Shown: positions 29,317 through 40,043, counted from the first letter of the stretch. The stretch is DNA of 64,000 bases from Candidatus Nitrosocosmicus agrestis (GCF_008389435.1 NZ_VUYS01000004.1:124001-188000), one strand, 5' to 3'. A program made the numbers and translations. The notes: generated from the sequence alone by a model not told the origin.

Positions 29317-30717
29317 ATGTCTTTAGAAATAGAAACAATAAATCCATATACAGAGGAAGTTATCTGTAAATACACTGTTGTAACGACGCAAGAACTGGAT
29401 TCTAAGATAAAAAAAGCCCACAAAGCATTTGGTGAATGGAGGAAAAATATTAACAGTAGAACAGATTACTTTCACAAATTTGCACAACAACTGCGAAAGT
29501 ACAAGGAAAATCTGGCGATGACCGCTACGAATGAAATGGGAAAAGTAATAAAAGAATCAAGATCCGAAGTTGAAAAATGTGCATGGGCGATAGAATATTT
29601 TGCGGATAACGGTGCGTCATTCATGCAAGACGAGATAACAAATACGGATGCAAGAAAAACCTACATCAAATTTAATCCTATAGGGGTTATAGCAAGTATC
29701 ATGCCATGGAACTTTCCTTACTGGCAAGCCATAAGATTTGCAGCCCCGTCTTTAATTGCAGGAAACGCCACCGTTTTAAAACCAGCAAGTGCTACAATTC
29801 AATGTGGAATTGAACTTGAAAACGCAGCTAATAGGACTGGATTACCAGACGGAGTATTTCAATCAATAGTTGGTAACTCAGGTATAGTCAATGATCTAAT
29901 TAAATCACAATACATTAGTGCAGTAACATTTACAGGAAGTGTAAAGGTTGGTTCTTTAATTGCCAGTCAAGCAACCTCACAAATCAAGAAATGTGTATTA
30001 GAATTAGGTGGAAGTGATCCTTTTATAGTATGTAAGGACGCTGATATCGAAAAAGCTGCGAATGGTGCGGTAAAAGGACGTTTTATAAATTGCGGACAAA
30101 GCTGCATAGCTTCAAAACGAATAATTATTGTGGATGATATAAAAGACGAATTTTTAGAAAAATTTGTTTCAAACACTGAAAAACTTAAGGTTGGAAATCC
30201 GACATCCGAGGAATCTGATCTAGGTCCTATGGTCAATGTATCAGCACTTGAAAAAATAGACTCACAAGTTAAAGGTGCATTGAAAGAAGGAGCTGAACTC
30301 GTTGTAGGAGGTGAAAGAATTGATAAAAACAAGGGATATTTTTACCAACCGACAATAATCAAAAACGTTACTCCGAACATGCATATAGCACAGGAAGAAG
30401 TATTTGGACCAGTAGCCCCAATTATGACAGTAAAGGATGAAAAAGAAGCAATAAAAATTGCAAATGATTCTGAATATGGTCTTGGTGCATCAATTTGGAC
30501 AAAGGACCTGGATACCGCAGAAAAACTGGCAGAAAATATTGAGACTGGAATAGTTTCTGTGAATAATGTAGTAGCATCTGATCCTAGAGTTCCATTCGGA
30601 GGTGTCAAAAAGAGCGGATTTGGTAGAGAGCTATCCAGATTTGGCATGCTCGAATTTGTCAACATAAAATCCGTAAGACTCTATGATCAATTATACACTC
30701 AGCATCACGTGGAGTAA
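29317..30717 (+). CDS. NAD(P)-dependent aldehyde dehydrogenase (SSADH-like)
   Basis: Oxidises an aldehyde to the acid. Start at ATG 29317 (MSLEIETINPYTEE), 466 residues; the earlier in-frame GTG at 29305 almost touches the previous stop and is less likely. Catalytic set is complete: Asn132 in MPWNFPYWQ, Lys155 in VLKPAS, Glu229 in LELGGSDPF, Cys263 in NCGQSCIASKR. The helix NEMGKVIKESRSEVEKCAW resembles succinate-semialdehyde dehydrogenases of the Sad/YneI group, but substrate cannot be fixed. Lies between the alcohol dehydrogenase (13 nt) and the NADH dehydrogenase (23 nt). Confidence 0.93.
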   Translation: MSLEIETINPYTEEVICKYTVVTTQELDSKIKKAHKAFGEWRKNINSRTDYFHKFAQQLRKYKENLAMTATNEMGKVIKESRSEVEKCAWAIEYFADNGASFMQDEITNTDARKTYIKFNPIGVIASIMPWNFPYWQAIRFAAPSLIAGNATVLKPASATIQCGIELENAANRTGLPDGVFQSIVGNSGIVNDLIKSQYISAVTFTGSVKVGSLIASQATSQIKKCVLELGGSDPFIVCKDADIEKAANGAVKGRFINCGQSCIASKRIIIVDDIKDEFLEKFVSNTEKLKVGNPTSEESDLGPMVNVSALEKIDSQVKGALKEGAELVVGGERIDKNKGYFYQPTIIKNVTPNMHIAQEEVFGPVAPIMTVKDEKEAIKIANDSEYGLGASIWTKDLDTAEKLAENIETGIVSVNNVVASDPRVPFGGVKKSGFGRELSRFGMLEFVNIKSVRLYDQLYTQHHVE

Positions 30718-30740
30718 GAGATTAAAGGTTACGTTGAGAA

Positions 30741-32072
30741 ATGTCACCAAGGATCGAGAAAAAAAATATTGTAATTTTGGGAGGTGGATTTGGAGGAATC
30801 GGAGTATTAAAAGACCTTCAGAAAGAATTCAACAATAATGAAAACGTACAAATAACATTAGTAAGTGACAACAATTTTCTGCTTTTTACCCCAATGCTCC
30901 CCGAAATAGTATCAGGTACGATAGAAAGCAGACATATTGTAACTCCCATTAGATCATTTTGCAAGAACTCGAGGTTTTATGAAGCACAAGTTAAATCCTT
31001 AGACTTCACCCAAAAACTAGTTACCATAAGTCATAATATAGGAAGACACGATGTTGAAACTGACAAAATACATGAGCATATAATTAATTATGATTGTTTG
31101 GTTATAGCTTTAGGTAGCGAAGACAATTTTTTTGGTAATTCAAATATTCAAAAATACGGCTTTACATTAAAAACAATCGAGGATGCAATAAATCTGCGCA
31201 ACCACATTATTAAAGTATTAGAACAAGCGGTAATTGAGCAATCTGATTCTGTATTAAGAAAGGCCCTATTAACGTTTGTTGTGGTTGGCGGAGGATTCAG
31301 CGGGGTTGAAACTGTTGGAGCAATTAACGATTTTGTACGCGAATCGGTCAAAAAATATTATCCAGACTTGTACATGACAGATATAAGGATTGCTTTGGTC
31401 AGTGCAACTGACAAAATTTTAGAGCAAATTGATGAAGAATTAGGTGAATTTGCTTTACAGAAATTAAAAGCAAACGGAGTTGAATTTATTATGAACTCAA
31501 AGGTAAAAGATGTGACAATAGAAAATGCTTTACTAGACGACAATACATCCATTCCATGTTATTCGGTAATATGGACGGCAGGGGTAGCACCCAATCATAT
31601 AATAACCAATCTCACGTGTGAACACGATAAAAGACACAGAATAATTACGAACAGTCATTTGGAAGTAAAAGGACTAGAAGATATTGTATATGCACTAGGA
31701 GACTGTGCATCCATTATAAATCCCAACACAGGTAAACCGTATCCACCAACAGCACAGCATGCAATAAGACAAAGTGAGATAGTATCTTATAATGTTGCAT
31801 CGTTTATTAAAAAGAAAATAAATGGAAAAAATGATAGGAATCATAGAAAAAAGGAATTCAATTACAATACAAAGGGAATGATGGCTCAAATTGGTAAAAG
31901 GACAGGAGTTGCAATCCTTTTTGGCAAAATAAAGATCCACGGTTTTTTAGCCTGGTGGCTGTGGCGTTCTTATTATTTGCTAAATTTACCTTCCTCAAAA
32001 AAGAAAATTAAAGTAATGGGTGACTGGACTTTTGATTTGGTCTTTAAACCAGACGTAAGTCAGATACATTAA
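30741..32072 (+). CDS. ndh: Type II NADH dehydrogenase (NDH-2)
   Basis: Membrane-associated flavoprotein passing electrons from NADH to quinone without pumping protons. 443 residues. FAD-binding loop IVILGGGFGGIGVLKDL near the start, NADH-binding loop FVVVGGGFSGVETVGAI in the middle, YALGDCAS near the end, and the quinone-site block PPTAQHAIRQSEIV. The C-terminal part (FGKIKIHGFLAWWLWRSYYL) is the amphipathic membrane anchor usual for NDH-2. In this cluster it would re-oxidise NADH made by the two dehydrogenases upstream. Confidence 0.93.
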   Translation: MSPRIEKKNIVILGGGFGGIGVLKDLQKEFNNNENVQITLVSDNNFLLFTPMLPEIVSGTIESRHIVTPIRSFCKNSRFYEAQVKSLDFTQKLVTISHNIGRHDVETDKIHEHIINYDCLVIALGSEDNFFGNSNIQKYGFTLKTIEDAINLRNHIIKVLEQAVIEQSDSVLRKALLTFVVVGGGFSGVETVGAINDFVRESVKKYYPDLYMTDIRIALVSATDKILEQIDEELGEFALQKLKANGVEFIMNSKVKDVTIENALLDDNTSIPCYSVIWTAGVAPNHIITNLTCEHDKRHRIITNSHLEVKGLEDIVYALGDCASIINPNTGKPYPPTAQHAIRQSEIVSYNVASFIKKKINGKNDRNHRKKEFNYNTKGMMAQIGKRTGVAILFGKIKIHGFLAWWLWRSYYLLNLPSSKKKIKVMGDWTFDLVFKPDVSQIH

Positions 32073-32089
32073 CTCAGGGTGATTTTCTT

Positions 32090-33268
32090 ATGACAACACT
32101 CAATCACAAAATTAACAAGAGATTTACCAAAAATATGAATCCAGAAACAGTACTTGTATTACAGGGAGGTGGCTCACTAGGCGCCTATGAATGCGGAGTA
32201 TTCAAGTATTTGTATCAGCATAACGTGGAATTTGATATCTTAGCAGGTTCATCCATTGGAGCTCTAAATACTTCTATAATAACCTCGGCACAAAACGGAG
32301 GTGAAAATGTGGCAAAGGTTCTCGAAGATTTTTGGATCACCATCTCAGAGAATGTCTTACCTTACGAGTCTTTGCTAACCCATTTATCTTCAGATAAATC
32401 TAACGCAATTTGGTCATCGATGAATTCAATCCTATATGGCATTCCCAAAGCATTCCTACCGAAATGGTTCATGCCAAACTCTACTAATTATTGTTTTCCT
32501 TTTGATTGGACCTATTTTTATGATCCATCCCCATTGAGAAAAACTTTGAAAGATTTCATAAACTTTGAAAACCTGAAAAAAGATCCAAAAATCACTAGTA
32601 AGGATGGTAGAAAAGAGAAATCAAGGTTGATAATAACTGCCACAGACATTCAAAAAGGAGAACCGGTAATCTTTGATACTGCTTATACAGACATTACTGT
32701 AGATCAAATAATTGCTAGCATAGGATATCCCTTTTATGGAATCAGATGGAGTTTGGCAGACGAAAGATATCTGTGGGATGGCAGCCTGCTCACTAACACT
32801 CCATTAATGGAGGTCTTCAAAGCATCACCCATAAAGAACAAGAAATTGTACATTGTGGATGTATTCCCAAGAGAACAAAAAGAAATACCACAAAACATGA
32901 TAGAAGTATGGCACAGGGCCCGTGATATCATATTCATGGATAAAACGGATAAAAATATAGAAATGCTCAAGATAAACGAAAGGTCATTAAATTTATTAAA
33001 AAGAGTTTATGAGATCTTAAATTCTGAAGATGCAAAGATAGATGATAGAACAAGAGAAAGTATTAATAAACTAGACAAGGAATATCTTGACCTAACTCAA
33101 AAATATGGTGCATCGGTGACAGACGTGATTAGAGTTGGTAGGAAAGAGAAAGATTCTCACTACATGTTTGAGGATGCAGACTTTTCTAGATACAGAATTA
33201 AAAAACTCATATCAAAAGGCGAAAAGGATGCAGGATTAGTAATTACAAAAAAGAATAAATCAAAATGA
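32090..33268 (+). CDS. Patatin-like phospholipase
   Basis: 392 residues. Oxyanion loop LQGGGSLGAYECGV (residues about 24-37), nucleophile elbow GSSIG with Ser55, and the catalytic Asp in YLWDGSLLTNTPL. The Asp motif is DGS instead of the common DGG. It would cleave acyl esters from lipids. N-terminal part is basic without a signal, so it is cytoplasmic or membrane-bound. A GGTGAT ribosome site lies at 32076-32081, matching the 16S 3' end. It is the last gene of the cluster, 17 nt after the NADH dehydrogenase. Confidence 0.9.
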   Translation: MTTLNHKINKRFTKNMNPETVLVLQGGGSLGAYECGVFKYLYQHNVEFDILAGSSIGALNTSIITSAQNGGENVAKVLEDFWITISENVLPYESLLTHLSSDKSNAIWSSMNSILYGIPKAFLPKWFMPNSTNYCFPFDWTYFYDPSPLRKTLKDFINFENLKKDPKITSKDGRKEKSRLIITATDIQKGEPVIFDTAYTDITVDQIIASIGYPFYGIRWSLADERYLWDGSLLTNTPLMEVFKASPIKNKKLYIVDVFPREQKEIPQNMIEVWHRARDIIFMDKTDKNIEMLKINERSLNLLKRVYEILNSEDAKIDDRTRESINKLDKEYLDLTQKYGASVTDVIRVGRKEKDSHYMFEDADFSRYRIKKLISKGEKDAGLVITKKNKSK

Positions 33269-34149
33269 CTTTAGAAAAAATCAAAGATGAAATTTATCAA
33301 CCACTTGAGATTTCTCAAATATATATATTGATTATTCAAGGTAAACGATAGTGAGAATCAATGAGTTTTTGACGATTTACCATTTTGGCCCAGATTTGTC
33401 AACTTTATTAATACAAATTTTATAACTTTACCAATTAGAAGTGAAATTGAGAACTAAGGTGCATTACCTAAATTATCTTGGAATGATCATTCCGGACCCA
33501 ATCCAAATGGTAAAGATTTACTAATAAAGAATTCACAATAAAGTTTGACGCTCCTTGAAAAGGATGAGTCACATTCTTTATGAATAACTTTACCAAGTCA
33601 CAATAATTTGGATTGTGGTAAACATAAGTATTTTTTTAATATTATTTTTTTAGATATTGTTCGGTACTGTATATTATATTTTATTATATATAGTGGGGGC
33701 TAACGAAAGATTGGTTCCCACATAATGGAATATGATTCCATAAGTTTTCGATGATGTTATTTCATATTTATCTTTTCAATTTCCTGTTGACAGTAGCTTG
33801 ACAAAGCATAAAACAACTATCATATGTTGAATTTGTCCCTAATACGGATCCATTCATGGTTGTAATAGAAGAGGGACTACATAGCTGAAAATTGCTGCTC
33901 GCTTTACCATTTACAGTAAAATAATTAATGGCAAACAAGTGGTTACAAATATTTAGGTGTTTGAAATGATTATTTTCATCTTTTATTTATGTAAAGCATT
34001 TGACATGTGATATTTGAAAGATTCTTTGAAAAAGTAAATAACAAACTGCTGGGGGAGGGAAGCAACTGATTTTGGGGGTTGCTATTAGTCTATTTGTTCT
34101 TCCAATTATTATAACCCAACAGAGTATTTCAGAAAGTAATAATCTATTT
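33269..34149. other. Gene-free stretch
   Basis: No gene seen after the patatin gene. Around 33640-33690 the DNA is almost pure A/T. Confidence 0.5.
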
Positions 34150-34722
34150 AAAATGAATGCTTGGAATTAGACTTCTTTGCATCAATATAGTCTCAAATAT
34201 TCTAACTTCCTGTGATAGTTTTTGTAAATATTCTTTACTGTTTTTTGATAACAGGCTCTAATTTAGTTTTGTCCACCATCCACTCTCATATTTCTTTTTG
34301 TATCTGCATAAGTTCTTTCATTTTTTTCTATGCTGAGGATTCTCTACTAGAAATTCAACCAGGTTAATGATTTGATCCCTATCCTTTTAATTGATCAGTA
34401 GGTACTATGGCTAATTCGTCAAGTTAATTCAGATATTTTTTTTTGAATTACAAATGAGTTCTGGAACAATCTCATTATCTACAACGGTTTGAACAAGTGA
34501 AATTTCCTTTTGTAATGAATCAAATATACGGGAACAAACAGATTTGTCTTTTAAGAGTACATTAATAGTTCCATTTGCTTGTTCTCCCTGGGCTCAGGCA
34601 ATTTCATTCGGCGAATAATCTGTACTTTTAATGATTTCTCTGTAGATATAGCCTCTTTCAATAATTTACTGATTAGATTAGTTTTTCCTACTGTGTTTCT
34701 TGTACACAAAATATTATTATCA
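34150..34722 (-). pseudogene. Decayed gene of unknown family
   Basis: The minus strand gives protein-like reading in several frames: NNILCTRNTVGKTNLISKLL and EKSLKVQIIRRMKLPEPRE, then a shift to GTINVLLKDKSVCSRIFDSL and QKEISLVQTVVDNEIVPELI, then LDELAIVPTDQL and KMKELMQIQKEI after stops. The N-terminal NTVGKTN looks a little like a P-loop but lacks the first Gly. Family not recognised; extent approximate. Confidence 0.45.
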
Positions 34723-35082
34723 AAGTTGGTTTATAAGATATATACAGAATATTAGCTACAAACAATATTTTTTCTAATGGTCTGCTATCAGTGCTATTTC
34801 CCCATAGTTTATGTTGTTATTCATGCTTGAATAACTTGCTTGGAACAATGGATAAAAGTGGCAAAATCAGACTATGTTTCCTGTATTATAATGTATATGT
34901 ATAATGAATAATTCATAGATTTGTATTTGTAAAATCTATTCAAATTAACTATTAATCGAATTTATAGACAAAAAAATGAAAATATTTTAAATAAAAGAAA
35001 CGTTGAATAGGAGCAGATATCATTCAGCATCTCAGAGGAGCTAAATTTGATTGTTTTATAACCTTAAGAGCTATTATGGATA

Positions 35083-36027
35083 TCAGATAACGTCTACTAC
35101 AGGTTGCATCAAAAGAATAATCCATCTGTTTTGAATAGCGTCCATAGGATAGTATGATATAAGCATTGTTTCGTGGCTAACCTCCTCCACTGTAGAACCG
35201 AACTTTCCTGCAAGGGCATATTGGAAGCTATTTAGATTAGAAAATGATTCGCTATTATTTATGGAAAATCGCTTGTCAGAGTCAGCTATCTTTATACCCT
35301 TGGAATCAACGTACACAATTCGTTGTTCCTGAGGGAGATTAAAAGACTGAGTTTCTTTGCTCAGGAGGCCCAAGTCAATAGATCCGACCAATACACCACT
35401 TAAAACCCCGTTATTATCGTCATCGTTTGAAAATACAGGTACAGCGATGATAGCTCGTTTTAAACCAGATGAGGTGGAAGTTATTATATCTCCTAAATAG
35501 GTTTGGTTAGATGAGATGGCACCCATAAAATAATCACGAAAGGCAAGATTATTTTTTGTTTGATTACTCTGCAAGGAATAAGGTTCCATAAAATAAGTAT
35601 CACCATTGGGCATGATGAAAGAAATTCCTGCAATTTCAGGATAATAAGAAATGACCTTTTGTGCAATCATCCTTTTTTGCAAATCAGAATATGAAGGAAT
35701 TCCATGAAGTCCTTCTAAAGTAGCGTTTAGTAAGGTTGCGTTCGGCATACTTCTCATTTCAGACAAGTTGCCTGCAAATTCCAACATTGAAGCTGCGCCA
35801 TTCAATCTAGTTTCAAGGCTATTGGCTAGTAGTTTTAGACTAAGTATGTTATTTTTACCTACAGTTTCATTAGTTGTAGTGCTTGCTTTAGATCCTGTTT
35901 TATCAAAGAAGATATCTTTTACTGAAATTGAAAAAGAGTTTGAGGATATAAGTGATATCATGAATAACGATAATAGAAATAGAAATAGAAAAATTACATT
36001 TGATCCAAAATACAATTTAAAAGTCAA
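35083..36027 (-). CDS. Membrane-anchored dCache sensor domain without output domain
   Basis: One N-terminal membrane helix (VIFLFLFLLSLFMISLISS) then an extracytoplasmic region of about 270 residues with the dCache pattern: a long helix (LLANSLETRLNGAASMLEF), then IPSYSDLQKRMIAQKVISYYPEIAGISFIMPNGD, FRDYFMGAISSNQTYLGDI, RAIIAVPVF, and a second smaller pocket domain IVYVDSKGIKIADSDKRF ending in RWIILLMQPVVDVI. Such domains bind small ligands. Usually a second membrane helix and kinase or chemotaxis domain follow; here the protein stops exactly where these should begin, and no continuation is visible in any frame. So it is a truncated receptor or a ligand-binding partner. Confidence 0.78.
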   Translation of the reverse strand: MTFKLYFGSNVIFLFLFLLSLFMISLISSNSFSISVKDIFFDKTGSKASTTTNETVGKNNILSLKLLANSLETRLNGAASMLEFAGNLSEMRSMPNATLLNATLEGLHGIPSYSDLQKRMIAQKVISYYPEIAGISFIMPNGDTYFMEPYSLQSNQTKNNLAFRDYFMGAISSNQTYLGDIITSTSSGLKRAIIAVPVFSNDDDNNGVLSGVLVGSIDLGLLSKETQSFNLPQEQRIVYVDSKGIKIADSDKRFSINNSESFSNLNSFQYALAGKFGSTVEEVSHETMLISYYPMDAIQNRWIILLMQPVVDVI

Positions 36028-37164
36028 TCATATAACTCTAACAAAACCATGCTTATTAGTGATCCGCTAAGACTTTTAGATGCAAAAATAATATGCTATT
36101 TAGAGGTGAGGTATAATACCCTAACTTTGATTGTTTAATATCTTGCTATTTCTATACCTCATCATAATACTATTTGATATTTTCTTACTTCCAATCTCTT
36201 ATGAAATAGCATGATTTTGAGATTACACTAAAGAGAAAAATGACAAATTGACAAATCATCAATATTGAAATAATGAGCATTTAAAAATTATCTATTTAAA
36301 AATGCCCAATGCAATACAAGACTTTAAAGGCCAAGGGAAATCCTTAAAATTCTATTCAACTATGAGGTATAAATTACTGTAAAGGTAGGAACAATAGCAT
36401 ATACATGCAAGGCAATGTAAAAGTAAAAACCACAACTCATTCTGGCAGTGGCTTTTTTTGTCAAATTAAAGCTTGCTGCTTTGGGTATTTTATCATTCTT
36501 GTTAATAATTGCATTGCTCCTAAAGGTATTGCTACATTGGTTTAACAAGACCACCAATCAGAAATGTCATATAAATGTCAGTAAAGTCAAGGTGTAGTCT
36601 CACTCTTGAATATAGAGCTTTTGTTGCAGATTTTACAGAATGACAATAGTATACTGAATGAATGGTTTTGAAAGAGGAATTTTTGAAATGGGATTGTTTA
36701 TGTAAAAGGCTTTATGAGAGAAAGATTTAGTTATCAAAATATTTGGAGGCATAATTTAAGAATTACTAGACAAGAAAAAATGACAGGAATAATTGTCACA
36801 TGGTAGATCAGTGAAAACTTATCTTGCAGAATGCTTAAATCTGGTGATCTGGACATTACAATTCTTAGAGGACAGAGACTTGTTACCTAGTATATGAACC
36901 AGGGTAAGTATATTTCACAAACCAAAAACATTGAGATTTCATGAATCATCTTTGAATAAAAGGTGAGTCCCGGGATAACAAATATAGCTATGGAAAAAAG
37001 AGATATACTATGGGCTTCTAAGTAGATACAAAGAAAGAAAAATAGTCTTAAAGATAAAACAAATTCTAAAAAATCAACTAAGAAATGATTTAATGGTTTA
37101 TTACTAATACAGAAAACGTTTAAAATAGAATTATCCAGAAAAATCAGATAATTTACAGATTTAG
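36028..37164. other. Gene-free stretch
   Basis: About 1.1 kb. An open frame at 36360-36557 (minus) has no convincing protein character. Nothing else seen. Confidence 0.45.
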
Positions 37165-37665
37165 CTATTTATGAAAAGAATTGCTAAACCAAAATCGTGA
37201 AAAATCTTCGTATATGTCTTTCTGAGGTATTGGAAAATCACTAGAGATAACAGTGGAAATTAATTCCTTATTGCTCATAAGTAGCTTAAATATATCATGC
37301 TCCGTAACAATACCTACAAGGTTATTTCCTTCCAAGACAATAATCCTTCTTATTTTACGTTCATACATCAATTTCATTGCGTCTAGGACTGATGCATTTT
37401 GTGAGAGTGTGATTAATGGATAACTCATGAGTTCTCTTACGGGAACCTCCAAGTCTGCCAATGAAAATGTGCTTACTATTCTTACTATATCTCTCTCAGT
37501 TACAATACCTACCGGGTTCTTGCTATCATTATTATCGATAATTACAACAGAACCTATATTGTTATCTACCATAACCTTGGATGTATCAAAAATATTTTGT
37601 TCTTGATCTATTACTTTAACATCCCTTCTAATTATTTCATAAATATTGACCGATTTTAAACCCAT
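37165..37665 (-). CDS. Two-CBS-domain protein
   Basis: 166 residues holding a tandem CBS pair (Bateman module): first about residues 12-65 (VIDQEQNIFDTSKVMVDNNI, GIVTERDIVRIV), second about 75-135 (PLITLSQNASVLDAMKLM, RRIIVLEGNNLVGIVTEHDI). Such stand-alone pairs bind adenosine nucleotides and act as energy sensors or regulators of other proteins. The C-terminal 25 residues are unlike CBS and rich in Phe. Monocistronic. Confidence 0.92.
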   Translation of the reverse strand: MGLKSVNIYEIIRRDVKVIDQEQNIFDTSKVMVDNNIGSVVIIDNNDSKNPVGIVTERDIVRIVSTFSLADLEVPVRELMSYPLITLSQNASVLDAMKLMYERKIRRIIVLEGNNLVGIVTEHDIFKLLMSNKELISTVISSDFPIPQKDIYEDFSRFWFSNSFHK

Positions 37666-37936
37666 TTAGTTCCTTCGAAGTTCCTTTTATTAAACTATAT
37701 GAGAAAAATGCGATAGAGCTTAACATATGTGGTCATTACATTATTCTACCAATGTTGCTTTAACTAACTATCATTATCATTTGTCACTAAACTATTTACT
37801 TGAGATGAGGACAGTATCAGTGAGATTCAGATTTGAAAGATTGGAACATAGTAATTAAGAAATTTCTTTTCAAAGTCATACGTTGTATAAAATAATAATC
37901 ATCATGCTTGATAACAAGCTTTTGTGGATATAGGGC

Positions 37937-38445
37937 GTGACCAACTCAAATTCTGTCAGGATTCTGACTGCTTTTATGGTTGTTACAACCTTGTTCTCTT
38001 TGACATAGCTAAACAGTCATGCTTTTTCCACAACAGCAAATGATTACGGATATGGTTATGTCCCTATTACAAGTTTAAATAATGTTTGGGTTTTGGTTGG
38101 AGATTAAAAGGGTTATGGCAATCCATCATTCTTTCAAATTCAGGTTTTCACGCAACATTCAGCATAGTAATGAAAAATAAAACCGCCTATCATCTGCATC
38201 AGATATCCAACACAACTATAAATAATATTCACATATATGGTAATAATACGATTATGCAAGACTCAGTAACAGTGATCATGATCAATGAACCTGTTTCTAA
38301 TGTACCAGTTACTTAGATAATAAATGATAACAATATACTGGCCATTTCTGTCGACCTATCTAGAATCAATAACCACTTTGGGGATACCCCAATACGCGGC
38401 GTAGAACAAACCCCAAAAAAAAGGAAATGCAGTTTACAGATATGA
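37937..38445 (+). pseudogene. Secreted protein gene, several stops
   Basis: GTG 37937 begins a signal-peptide-like reading (VRILTAFMVVTTLFSLT) that meets TAG, continues in frame as HAFSTTANDYGYGYVPITSL, then shifts near 38090 to a frame reading FHATFSIVMKNKTAYHLHQI and TVIMINEPVSNVPVT, TAG at 38314-38316, and on in frame with NNILAISVDLSRINNHFGDT to 38445. The pattern (strand, His-x-His, and the end IAISVDxxxxxxHFGxxPI) resembles a family of secreted thaumarchaeal proteins of unknown role. At least two stops and one frameshift. Confidence 0.5.
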
Positions 38446-38551
38446 TGATTAAGGATTCCAAATTTATGGATAAATCGATTCCGCTGTTGATGCAAAATAA
38501 GATGAACGCACTCATAATTGATGCTGGAAATTTGTCTGGTTTATCAATAAC

Positions 38552-38620
38552 AAAATAATTAAGACTCTGCAGATGTAGTCTTGTAAATAATTCCGCTACA
38601 TCTTAATTATTTTATTTTTT
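38552..38620 (+). terminator. Long hairpin with T-rich tail and alternative inner stem
   Basis: Perfect 13-bp arms AAAATAATTAAGA (38552-38564) and its complement at 38601-38613, followed by a T-rich run. Inside, AGATGTAG (38571-38578) can pair with CTACATCT (38596-38603), and AAGACT (38561-38566) with AGTCTT (38577-38582); these compete with the outer arms. It lies 107 nt after the dead secreted-protein gene and may be its former terminator. Confidence 0.45.
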
Positions 38621-39151
38621 ACGTCATATAATATAGGCAGAGAATGGATTACAGCAGATTTAATTTCGAATTCATAAAATATTAATCTGGAAAATGAGTA
38701 GATGACCCTCATCATGCCAGTAGTCTAAAGATTGGGTTCGTATTATATCTATCACAGAATCTACTTTGTCAAAAAATGTTCAAGATTACAGAATGGTGTA
38801 GAACATATAATCGTAACATTCAATGATATATTACATCTACTGTTAATAAAAAGGCTGTCTGACAATAATAAAGAATAGACATGCTATTGAAGTTTTTGGA
38901 TTGAATATAATAACATATAATCAAGCCTTATAAAGATTCAGTATCTCTGAGGAATAACAATCATGGTGAATGGTAAAGAAGTGTATATCAAAAACATTAT
39001 TTACAAATATCAAACTACAATGCAGGGGTCCTTAATTTACGAGTTCATTCATTAGATCAATATGGCAAACAATACTCAAAAAAAATACGATATTAAAAAA
39101 GGATTTGGACTATATTACAACGGTCCTTTTAGAAAGTAGATAGTTTTCGGA
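38621..39151. other. Gene-free stretch
   Basis: About 530 bp, no gene or RNA seen. Confidence 0.45.
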
Positions 39152-39583
39152 TCAATGACCGCATGAACATGATGAACCTTCATGTGAATGTTCATGAGAC
39201 TCCACCTTTGTCATACCTCTTTTACGATATTCTTCTTGTGCTTCATAAGTGTTAGTACCGGTTTGACCATTAGAAGTTATGGTCTGATCACTTGAATTTC
39301 TTTTTACTGCAGTTGGCTCATGCTCATTTATTTTTGATGGAGTCATCGGCTCTTTATCTTTATACTCTGTGAGTGGATCATCATTTCTATGTACATTAGT
39401 TCCCGGGCCACCTTCTTCATATTTTCTATCTACCCCAGAGCCAGAGGAGTAAGACTGAACGTTAGAACTAGATGATGGATCTACCGTTTCTTTTGTTTTG
39501 TCTGCTACATCTTTGGTTGTATCAACCATTGCATCTTTTACATCTTTTGCTTTTTCTTTTATTTGATCAATAATTTCTCCCAT
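39152..39583 (-). CDS. Disordered protein with N-terminal LEA-like helix and His/Cys tail
   Basis: 143 residues from ATG 39583 (a GTG at 39595 is an alternative). The N-terminal 35 residues (MGEIIDQIKEKAKDVKDAMV, then DTTKDVADKTKETV) form an amphipathic helix with 11-residue periodicity, like LEA or YtxH-like stress proteins. The middle is Ser/Gly/Pro rich and disordered. The end HEHSHEGSSCSCGH has four His and two Cys and could bind metal. Similar small hydrophilic proteins are linked to desiccation or osmotic tolerance; no direct evidence here. Confidence 0.65.
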   Translation of the reverse strand: MGEIIDQIKEKAKDVKDAMVDTTKDVADKTKETVDPSSSSNVQSYSSGSGVDRKYEEGGPGTNVHRNDDPLTEYKDKEPMTPSKINEHEPTAVKRNSSDQTITSNGQTGTNTYEAQEEYRKRGMTKVESHEHSHEGSSCSCGH

Positions 39584-40043
39584 TGTGAATACCACATATT
39601 ATTTACAACATACTATATTAGGCTCATAATTCTTGTTTATTTTTGTAGCAAGATGTAAAAATATATCCAAATGCGATAAACGCTCATGAACACGATAAGA
39701 AAAATATTTAATATTGCTCAAGGTTTTTACGTGATTCAATAGAAATTAAGATAGGCTTTATTTTCCGATATTTATATGCACCTGTGAGCAATAGCTTAAT
39801 TGCGCGACCAGTAAATTGAATGAGGCATTATTAGTTAATCAAATTAGCCATTAACATGACTTTTTTATTCAAGTTTTATAATATTAGCTGTTAATGGATC
39901 TGCTAAAAATATCTAATTGACTTCAAATTACATATTTGAATATAAATAGTGAAAAATACGACAAAAATAGTGTTACTATCCAAATGTATCTAAGATATTA
40001 ACAATATATGATTAAGTCAATTGATTTTCCTCCTCATGTGATT

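Noticed and set aside
29967-30665. Two minus-strand frames opposite the aldehyde dehydrogenase
   Set aside because: Antisense shadows; the plus-strand gene has complete catalytic motifs.
36360-36557. Minus-strand 65-codon frame
   Set aside because: Hydrophobic end but uneven character and no start context; not supported.
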